Shown here: positions 55,500-64,000 of the stretch, piece by piece
Numbering within the stretch: the first letter of the stretch is position 1
How the letters are laid out: the number at the start of each line of letters is the position of its first letter
DNA from: Neonectria sp. B-13
Lineage: Eukaryota; Ascomycota; Sordariomycetes; Hypocreales; Nectriaceae
Length of the DNA: 64,000 nucleotides
NCBI GenBank assembly: GCA_002682825.1
Contig: NOKP01000038.1
Location: forward strand, 1 to 64,000
Reading direction: 5' to 3'
Translations under genes and position numbers: made by a program
The notes under the pieces: generated by a model
Told to the model about the DNA's origin: nothing
The model's input: only the letters and a program-made list of their open reading frames with translations
The model's database searches: none

Positions 55500-58400
55500 C
55501 TAGACCGGATGACTTAAACACAACTGTGCAAAATATCACACTCCAGCCAATCTAATCGAGGAGCCCAGCTTGCCCGTCCCATCCCCTCCTCCGATCCTGC
55601 TCGGACCACTGAACAGCAACCAGTATCCCTTATTGAATCAGCCAATGGGCTCGCACGCGAACGTGTGGAGGAGTACAATGCCAAGTAGAAGGTGTTTTAG
55701 GCCCTCTGTGCTAAATTCGAAGAGGCGGTGAAACAGTTCACCATTGGACTCGAATGCGAATTCGATCCAAACTTTGCCAATAGCTTCCTGGATTCCTGGA
55801 ACCAGGCGCTCTGTGATGCCAAATCTGCTGTATATAGCGTATTTCGCTAGCTGACCAAAGAGCAAACGGACCATGTTCGAGTTGTAGGCGCTGAAACATA
55901 ACGCCAGCACAACTTAGAACCGCAACGATACGCGCTTGAACGATACGATATCGTGCTCCTCCAAGAACCATGGACAACGATGGGAAACTCCCGCTGCCTT
56001 ACGAAGACTCATCCAGCATACGACACCTACTCTCCAGTCGAAGCCTGGGACAGTAATAGCACTCGACCCGTCATGACATACGTCCGCCGAGACTCTAAGC
56101 TCTTGGTAGACCAGAACCGACCCTACACAAGCCGCGATATCCTATGGCTCATGGTCAACGATATAATAATACTTAACTTCTACCGTCAGAACGACGAAAA
56201 CGATGCATTGGATACTCTACTGCAATGGCCTGTCCCTGATCGCTGCCTGGTGGCAGGTGACTTCAACGCTAGACATCACACCTAGCAGACAGGCCAGGCC
56301 ATGAACCGTGGCAATAATATTGCCTCCAGGGCATCGGAAAACGGCCTCAGTCTACTAAACACTTCAGACATCCCTACAAACGTCCATGGGAACACTATCA
56401 ACCTCGCCTTTACAAATGTACCCCTTGCTGAAGGTAATGTTGAGGATCACTTGGCCATAAGCTCTGGTCATTTTACTCTTAGCCTAAAGTTCCCAGACAT
56501 AAAGCTGGCTCTGATACAACCTGGCAAAATCTGCTTAACAACTGATGACGAGCTTAAGCGCTTTGCAGAGATTGTAGAAATAGGTTCAGTGGGAATTTCT
56601 ATTGCTGCAACAACTCCTTTAGAGCCCAATAAGCTCGCATTTGCACTTGTGAGCATCCTGCAATCGGCAGCGAAGGCAGCTGGCTGACCTACGCTGAGAG
56701 GAGCCTGCAGTGCTCCCTGGTGGACTGAAGAGTGTGCTAGCGCTATAGCTGGATACTGGGCGATCAGAAGACTCTACCCCCTTGGGTTTAACCAAGAGGT
56801 CCAACTTGCTAAACGAGATTTCTATCGAGTGGTCCACCGTGCTAAGAAGCTTTACTAGCAGAACTCGATCGATAGCTTCTCGGATAGCAGCTCTGCATTC
56901 AATGATGTCCAATGGTTTAGATCGCTGAGAGCCTTTCAACCCCCTCTGCTACAAGTCGATGATATGATCTACGAAACGTAGATAGATAAGGCAAACGCAC
57001 TCCAATAAGCCACTCTCGAATGCTGAACATAAGATAACATCCGGGACCCCTGGATCCCAGTTAACCCTCCCAAAGCAATTCCATTTTCTTATAAGATCTC
57101 CCCAGATGAAGCACAGGATGCCACTCTCCGCATAGGAAACATATCACCGGGATCAGATAATATTACTATCAACCTTCTGAAGGCTGTATAGCATATCATT
57201 GGAACACGTCCATCGCCTATTCGAACGATGCCTCACTATAGGCCACCACCCGAAACCCTCCAGGGCAGCAGAGATGGTTATAATCACTAAACCTAGACGT
57301 AGAGACTTAACAACCCTATGTACATAGCGACCTATCTCTCTCCTCTCTTTTCTCAGCGAGGGGCTCGAACGGTTAGTTGTATGCTGCCTTGCGTAAGCAG
57401 CTATCTATTACGGAGTCCTCTACCTACAGCAACTAAGGCACTCCCTAAAAGGTCTATAATAGACCTTGTGGCTGCTTTGATTTACGACATTGAGGAAGCA
57501 TTTACTTGCAATAAGATGGCTACCCTTATTATAATGGATATTCAAGGTGCATTCAATACTGTTATATACAATAGACTGATTCTATGCTTATATTAATAAG
57601 GCTAGCCTAAGCATTTCAACCAATGGGATAGATCCTCTGTATATAATTGTTCTCTCTACATTAAATACTAAGATCCTACTACTCTATTCTCCCCTCTTTA
57701 GTATAGTCTTCTTTAAGGATTACTAATATTACTAATTATTTTCCTACTATAAATAGAGCCTATCTATCAATAAAGCAATCCTTAAAGTCAGTTTAGCTAT
57801 ATAAATAATATAAGTATCCTATATATAGGCAATATAGTCTAAGAAACAGCCACTATAGCATAAAGATCTATTAAAGAACTAGTCTATTAGGATACAGTAA
57901 ATAGAGCATCTTTTAACCCTAAGAAGACAGAAGTTATACATATCTCTTAGAGCAAACTTAAGACTATACTAATAATACATTATAACAATATCAAGAAGTA
58001 CCCTAATATAGCTATACACTAGCTAGGTATCTAGCCAGACAGTAGACTATCATTCCAAGTCTACATAGAAAAGTGGACAGTTAAAGCACAGGCTATTACT
58101 ACCTTCTGCAAGGACTTACCAATACGAAACACGGTCCAATGTCCAGCGCCGTACTGGGTACTATTAAGGCATGTATTGAACCAGTTCTGCTCTATAGCGC
58201 CGAAGCATAGTACCCAGGCGCAACCCGGCCGCAGTGGGACCAATCCTCCAAAGACCGGCCATTAAGTACTCAACACCTCTTGCAGAGAATGAACAAGGCC
58301 ATAAACCAATCCATGAGCCATACTGCCCATTACACCGTCTGACTCCTCACAAGAAGTCTTCCTTGAGTTCCAGGTGTTAGCTGTATTGCATGGGCTACAT

Positions 58401-58930
58401 AGGTGTACTGGATACCTGGCTATACTAACATTCCCAGCAATAAATAAGCCAACAAACTGGCAAAAGCAACTTCCTCACTGCCGGAGCCAAGGGTGCTCAG
58501 CTGACGCTGGCATACCTACGAAAGATCATAAGGCAAAAACCAAAGGAAGCCTTCGAAACATAGTAAGCAACCTCCATCCATAAGCAGTATAGGAGATCCA
58601 ATCTCAAGGCGACCACTCACTGCCCACTGGAGCTATTGCTCTCGTGGGCAGTTCTGAACCATCTATTCACAGTGAGATCCCTCCATGGGGACTTTGCAGC
58701 ATACCATAAAAGATGCGACTATGAAAACGCACAAGTGATCTACTTGTGCAACCGATGCAAAACACCTGATCATATCTTCTACTGTAGAAAGGGAGTGCCG
58801 CAGTGTCAGATGAGGCTAGCACCCTCACCAACTGCAGCAGTCAGCCTCACAACAAGTAGAAGCTTTAATAGGTTCATCAGGTTAACAAGAGCAAGCGCCT
58901 TCTTCAGAAAGATTTGCCCTTGTCACTAGA
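55500..58930 (+). mobile_element. Decayed Tad1/I-like LINE retrotransposon
   Basis: Remnants appear in the usual order. About 55540-55860 is the end of ORF1 (helical, with TAG stops). About 55930-56290 is the AP-endonuclease (YDIVLLQEPWTT, CLVAGDFNARH), continuing to 56687 (LASRASENGLSLLN-like). About 57300-57596 is the reverse transcriptase palm (IDLVAALIYDIEEAF, TLIIMDIQGAFNTV). About 58370-58560 is the RNase H region, and 58636-58929 ends in the terminal cysteine/histidine-rich tail (HGDFAAYHKR, CNRCKTPDHIFYC). Numerous TAG stops and a strongly TA-rich block at about 57590-58050 show RIP. The ORF1/ORF2 boundary is deleted. It is non-functional. Confidence 0.8.
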
Positions 58931-59597
58931 CGAGGCAGGCCCAACAGACGCACTCGCACCTCCTCCTCTCCCTTCATTCTCTCATCTTCTTATTTGTTCT
59001 TTTTCTCCAATTACCTCGGCTCAGCCCGATGAAGGGTGGTAGCACACCTTTCATCAAACCGGGACCACTCATGGCAGCCTCAGCCAGCCTCTGATAGATC
59101 AATATCGCCTAGCCTAAGCCAGAGGCGTGAGATGATATAAAACCCCCTCTCAAGAAAAGAGGGGGCCGGCGGATCCTAGATCAAGACAATCATCAGATTT
59201 GGTCTCCCCACCCGATTGAACACTTAGTTATTCCTTGATCGAATTGACTGCGATGGATCTAACACAATACATACATACACACATGCTGTGCAGAATATGC
59301 ATAACCTGAAGCACAAAGTCGTAAGCGGATTAGTGAGTTGCTGACTAACCAGCTCTTTGTCCACTCACAACCTTGCTTTTTATCAGCTTATCGGGTTATT
59401 CACTCTACCGATAAGACTCACAGCCATGCCGATAAGATGACCACTGGCATGTACAAAGCTCCCCCACTCCCCCAAGATTCCTGAGACAACTTCTCCCAAC
59501 AGCATCTTAGTGACCTCATATCTCACGCATATCTGAAATATCACCTCTAATACCAGATTTGAACTCATTGTTTCGACCTTAATGACAATCGGGACTC
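58931..59597. other. LINE 3' flank and promoter of regulator
   Basis: 58931-59170 is probably the LINE 3' UTR. It ends in a hairpin, CCCCCTCT / AGAGGGGG (59143-59165), comparable to the one at 141-164. From 59180 to 59597 is the upstream region of the Zn2Cys6 gene. Confidence 0.5.
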
Positions 59598-61897
59598 ATG
59601 GAGATTCACGACAAACGTCCTCGGATCGCCTTTGCTTGCGAGATTTGCCGGAAAAGAAAGCGTAGGGTATGTATGAATGGGCTCTGTCAAGGCTCGCAGG
59701 ATAAACATGAGACTCGATTACTGATGAATTTCGACTCCTAGTGTGATGGAATTCGGCCAGTCTGCTCCTGGTGTTTGGCGAATAATAAAGAATGTCACTA
59801 CGTTGAAGAGAAACCTCGCAAGTTAGTACAATCAATTTTGTCCCTTGGCATTGGCTCACTGGAACTTAGGAGAAAATGGGACGATGACTATGTCACCTCT
59901 CTGGAACAGCAGATAATTCTACTGCAAGAATACGTTGCATCGCTGGAAAGTCCCGATGCTGTATCAAGCCGTCCATCGGCCATCGAAGCCATCTTTGCAG
60001 AGAGTAGCCACACCACGTCGTCAACGATCAAAGCCGTCGAGCGTGGAGTCAGAACAGACACCTCCGGAGATCAGACACGGACCATTTCAGACCTCGCGTC
60101 CAACGACGGCGGAATATCTAGCAGCGATGCGTCTGCCCTCAACGACGTTAGCAGCATGATATGGAGGATGACTATCCGGGATGACGGCGAAACCTCCTTC
60201 ACTGGGCCTTCGGGCAACTTTTGCTTCCCCACCGTCCGACATGATATAACCTCCAAGTCAACCACCACTGAAAAGATGTCCCCCACAGTCGATATCTACG
60301 AAACGATCAAGCCCCCGGTGAACCAGGCGTCCCGAGAGCATCTGTTCGACGTCTTCTCACATTCCATCAACCCTACGCACCAGTTTGTGGGCCCCTTCGC
60401 CATAGAGCTTCTCAAGATCCACACCCCGTCTAACATGGAACTGCTTCAGTGCGCTATCCTAGCTGCGGGGGCCGTGCTCTCAGACGATTCCGAGACTCGT
60501 ACCCTCGGGGACGGCCTGGCTTCCTACGCGAGGACGATAGCCTTGCATCAGTGCTGCAGAAATCCGGACGTTTACACCGTCCAGGCTTTGGGGATCTTGT
60601 CTTGGAGGGAGCTTGCGTTGGATGAAGAGAATATGGCCTGGCTATATAATTGTGAGTGGCCAACAATGGGGAAATATCAAGTAAATTCATGCTAATTTAT
60701 AATTCATCAAGCCATGGCCGCAAGTCTATGCCTTCACCTTGGTCTCCACGTCAGCTCTCTGGATGGCCTCAACGAGACCTCAAGATCCGTTGGGTCGCCC
60801 ACCAAGGACTCCAACGACCTCCGGGTGCGGGCTTTTTGGTCATCATTCCTACTCGACAGGTACAGCCTTGATTCGTCAATCTATGCTTAAAGAACTTTGT
60901 CTGATTATATAACAGAATTGCAACGTCGTTACTAGGGAGAAACTGCATGATACCCTGGAGGCGGGTACAGGCGGCTCCGTTCCTGAGCGTAGCCAGTTCT
61001 CCTTCTATGGATGAGCTCATTTTTTCTGCGCAGTGTAGATTGTGGTTTATCCATGATCAATTCATGGACAGTATGTAAGTTGCTTTTTTCTATTTTCTGG
61101 CAAAGATGACTACTGACTAAAGTGATACAAGTTATTCGTTTGAGTTCAAGGGATTCAACTTCACTCAACGACAACGAATTCTCTTAGAAGCACGGGAGCA
61201 GCTCTTGTCTTTTCATAGACAACTGGATCCCAGTCTTCACCTAACTGACAATTGCCACTCACGTAACTTAATTTATCTCCACATGGCATATAACACCTCT
61301 CAACTGTTATTCCATCGTCCATACCTTAACGAAGACCGCCAAACAAGCCCATATCAGCTCGCTCTCCAGTCAATGTCAACAGCAGCAGGGGCCATAGCCC
61401 GACTGATTCGAGTCCACCAGAAAGTGGATTCATTTGAGAATGCACCGCCGTTCATTGCGCACAGCATACTTACAGCAGCAATAGCGCTCCTCCTAGGTGC
61501 TACATCTGCCAACAGTGCAGCAAAAGTCCAGTCAATTGGTCGATTTAGAACTTGCTTTAAGGCACTAGAATCGATGCAGATGAGATTTTCGCGAGCAAAG
61601 AGAGCCATAATCCTGCTCCAGGAACTGGCCCAAAGGTGGAATATTGTCGCCGCTCTTCCCATTCAATACAGCTTCCCCTTGGACATTGCTGCCGATGGTG
61701 GACTGGAGGAAATTCCGAAAGAAAAACCGGGCTCTTCGGACCTTGATGGCCTAGATGTATCATTGACTGGCTTCGACTCCAATTTCTTACTTTTTGACCC
61801 CACGACTGTTCTGGACCAGGGCCTATTCGACTTTTCAACACCAGTTTATGAGCTGAACATGGTAACTAGAATGTTTGACGATCCTAGTATGCATTAG
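59598..61897 (+). CDS. Zn2Cys6 transcription factor (right end)
   Basis: Five exons (59598-59666, 59742-60651, 60712-60859, 60916-61074, 61132-61897), introns of 75, 60, 56 and 57 bases; 683 residues, joins in frame. The zinc cluster reads ACEICRKRKRR (Cys14, Cys17) then after intron 1 CDGIRPVCSWC and NKEC. A helix (SLEQQIILLQEYVASLE) follows as dimerisation segment. The middle domain includes LFDVFSHSINPTHQFVGP, GILSWRELALDEENMAWLYN, SMAASLCLHLGLH and RVRAFWSSFLLDRIATSLLG, the Fungal_trans layout of nitrate/carbon regulators. It stands directly after the LINE relic and is likely unrelated to module 2. Confidence 0.9.
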
Positions 61898-62257
61898 TGG
61901 AACTATTTAATAGGATCTCAATTACCCTACCGATTACCCCAAGAAAAAAGGGGCTGCCAGAATTAGGGAGATGTGATGGTTGATCTTCTACTTCGATAAT
62001 CTTCAAGTCCTTGGAGAGTAGGGCATGGATACGAATCCATTGGTAGAGCTTGGTTTTATAACTGTATATTTAAAAGCCATATTTCTCGTCTGAGTTAATA
62101 GGCAGACGATGAAGTCTATTCGGAGCCTTGTGGTTACCCAACCAACATTGAGAGGTGCGCATCTTTTATCTAGCCCACCGAAATATCATATTCGCCCCTC
62201 GCGTCAAACTTGAATTTCAAGGAATTCTGCATACCAAAAAAGGTAGCACTAGACGCT
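61898..62257. other. Short intergenic region
   Basis: 3' flank of the regulator and 5' flank of the methyltransferase gene; nothing further seen. Confidence 0.5.
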
Positions 62258-63422
62258 ATGGCTTCCAACCAGGCGGCTGAGGAGGTTGCTGCTACTAGGC
62301 CTCCCCAAGAAATCATTTCGGCCTACCTGTCTAAACGTATTGCCGAGTATCGGGAGTTCATCACACTAAGGAGCCAGGTATGACAACGCCATTATCCTTG
62401 GCCAAATTATGTGGGCTTGAAAACATTTGGTGTGTCGCTAACATACTGAATCTATGCAGGGCTGGCAGAACCAAGATGCGAGCGAACATTTCGAAAACGA
62501 GCGTAGGCACGCAGATCACCCCGATGACACCACGAAAACCTTATTCAACAAGATGACTTGCAAGATCGGGAAGGAGCTCAATGCCGCTACTGGCATCTTG
62601 TCCTCTCACAGCCACTCAACCAGAAATATTGCCATTCTAGACCTCTGTATGGCCCCTGGAGGCTTCACAACAACGGCTCTAAACCGCAACCCGACCGGGC
62701 ATGTCCGCGGAATCAGCCTTCTCGCTGAGATGGGTGGGCACAAGGTTCGTATACCAAACTGGGAGAGGAATAAGCGCATTTCTATCAAATTTCTTGACAT
62801 CACAATGCTGGCAGCCGAGATGGGAGTCGACATCGATACAGAGATCCCTGCCGCGCACCCCGACGCAGGTCGATTTTCCACCGAACGCCCGTTTGAGGGT
62901 GAAGAATTCGACGTTGTCTTCTGCGGGGGCACCGTGATTCGTAATCACGAACGCGCTGAGTACCGCCGAAGCTGCGAGACAATCAGACTGGAAACAAGCC
63001 AGCTGGTGCTTGCTCTACAACGCATCCGAAAGGGCGCGACACTGGTCTTAGTCTTGCATCGCGCTGACGCATGGCGCTCGGTCGACTTAATGTATCTCTT
63101 CAGTGGGTTCGCGGATATACAACTCTTCAAGCCTGCCGGGGCTCATGCTAGAAAGTCATCGTTCTACATGGTCGCCTGTAATGTGCAGCCACAGAAGACC
63201 GAAGCAATGCAGGCTGTCGAGGAGTGGAAGAGACAGTGGAGAGAAGCGACGCTTACAACTGAAACAAGGCAAAGCCGAGACCAGATATTCGATAACTCTC
63301 ACGAGCGCATCCAGCTGGTCTTGCGCGAGTTTGGGGAAAGGCTAGTGCAACTCAGCAGACCAATTTTCTTGAGACAGGCGGATGCGTTACACAGAGCTCC
63401 GTGGATCAATACGCACACCTAG
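62258..63422 (+). CDS. FtsJ-like SAM-dependent methyltransferase
   Basis: Two exons (62258-62377, 62460-63422), 82-base intron; 360 residues. The SAM-binding motif I is ILDLCMAPGGFTTTAL (about residues 99-114), followed by RGISLLAEMGG. The FDVVFCGGTVIRNHE motif IV replaces the usual DLxxCDxG-type end. LVLALQRIRKGATLVLVLHR and the SSFYMVACN strand complete the Rossmann methyltransferase core. Such fungal proteins belong to the RrmJ/FtsJ superfamily, whose catalytic set is Lys-Asp-Lys-Glu on RNA 2'-O positions; here the K-D-K-E set is not clearly complete, so RNA as substrate is uncertain. The N-terminal 90 residues are charged and helical. Confidence 0.8.
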
Positions 63423-63617
63423 TTGAAACTGGTCCTGATCATCGAAAGGGTTGTGATTTCGCCTCGTGGATTCAAATAATCTAGCAATGACAACATTTGG
63501 GGAACACGGTGGAATTCGTAGATTGAGTCATATAACTGGAATCTGTATCTACTCTTGCCTAACTGCAAAATTGATTTTCTCCAAACCAGCCACTGACTGG
63601 CAAGTAGAATGATATCA

Positions 63618-64000
63618 CTATCGGACTAGAACGGGGAACTCCGCATCCCAGTGCCACCCATCTGGTTTCACATACTCTTCGTCAATGTTCACAGTATAGC
63701 TCCCTTCAACGTTAACGCAACCCTCGAGCACGATTTCAATCGACTCATTCGGCTCCAGTCGCAGCGTGTCCGAGGTATCGCCAATCGTGACAAGCCATTT
63801 AATGTACTTAGATTTGCTTGTGGCCCTGTTCCTAGTCTGGCAAACGAGCTTGATGGTGATACTGGATTTAAGGGTTTTGAGCGACACAACGCCGGGTGGA
63901 GCTTCGCTGAAAGCTTCAACAACCACCTTTTTGATCCTTTCCTCGACTGCGTGCGTGACCCGAGCGAAAGGATCCAGCTTCTCTGCTTGGTCGGCCGGGG
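63618..64000 (-). CDS. C-terminal part of an unrecognised gene
   Basis: An open minus-strand frame enters from the right edge and ends at 63618: about 127 residues visible, starting around ADQAEKLDPFARVTHAVEER. It has a helix then alternating beta-strand-like segments (SITIKLVCQTRN, YIKWLVTIGDT, GSYTVNIDEEYV) and finishes WHWDAEFPVLVR. No family is recognised. The first Met codon inside the window is not the true start because the frame is open to the edge. Confidence 0.6.
   Translation of the reverse strand, partial: PADQAEKLDPFARVTHAVEERIKKVVVEAFSEAPPGVVSLKTLKSSITIKLVCQTRNRATSKSKYIKWLVTIGDTSDTLRLEPNESIEIVLEGCVNVEGSYTVNIDEEYVKPDGWHWDAEFPVLVR

Overview
The window is nuclear DNA of a filamentous ascomycete (Pezizomycotina, probably Sordariomycetes-like; the genus cannot be fixed from the sequence alone). 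The grounds are many genes split by short GT-AG introns (43-140 bases) with CTRAC-type branch sites, four Zn2Cys6 transcription factors, fungal enzyme families, and AT-rich blocks full of TA dinucleotides and TAG/TAA codons in old transposons, the signature of repeat-induced point mutation (RIP).

Layout. 1-4.4 kb: intergenic DNA and a secreted/membrane DOMON-cytochrome b561 gene. 4.4-12.1 kb: a RIP-mutated transposon island holding a Ty1/copia gag-protease relic, two tandem copies of a 1-kb element (one strongly RIPped, one nearly clean), LTR-like repeats, and an inverted repeat pair around a broken haem-peroxidase gene. 12.3-21.7 kb: module 1, with an SDR, a small membrane protein, an NmrA-like protein, a GST and a Zn2Cys6 regulator; an LTR end with a 25-bp tandem array lies inside it. 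22.6-38.5 kb: a compact catabolic cluster: carboxymuconolactone-decarboxylase-like protein, Zn2Cys6 regulator, SDR, dienelactone-hydrolase-like protein, 12-exon MFS carrier, MmgE/PrpD protein and fungal carboxy-muconate cyclase. 40.3-41.0 kb: a second type of SDR. 41.7-44.0 and 46.9-47.1 kb: a graveyard of gene remnants (sugar transporter, enoyl-CoA hydratase, old yellow enzyme, SDR tail). 44.2-55.3 kb: module 2, with an SDR paralogous to that of module 1, a Ure2-like GST, a SRPBCC protein, a Zn2Cys6 regulator, an NmrA-like protein and a nitrilase. 55.5-59.2 kb: a decayed Tad1/I-like LINE. 59.6-64 kb: a fourth Zn2Cys6 regulator, an FtsJ-fold methyltransferase and the end of an unrecognised gene.

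How the genes may work together. The 22.6-38.5 kb cluster looks like uptake plus breakdown of a lactone- or muconate-forming (aromatic-derived) carbon source, but no ring-cleavage dioxygenase is present. Palindromes of the type TCCGCGGA lie 240-261 bases before the start codons of four of its enzyme genes, with weaker forms before the others, and so are candidate sites for the embedded Zn2Cys6 regulator. Module 2 carries a different repeated promoter palindrome (core GCGGGCCGCC) before its SDR, GST, SRPBCC and regulator genes. The two paralogous SDR promoters, 32 kb apart, share an 18/20 identical box. These cis-element patterns are the most interesting signals in the window. Functional assignments rest on motif reading by eye; no database search was possible.
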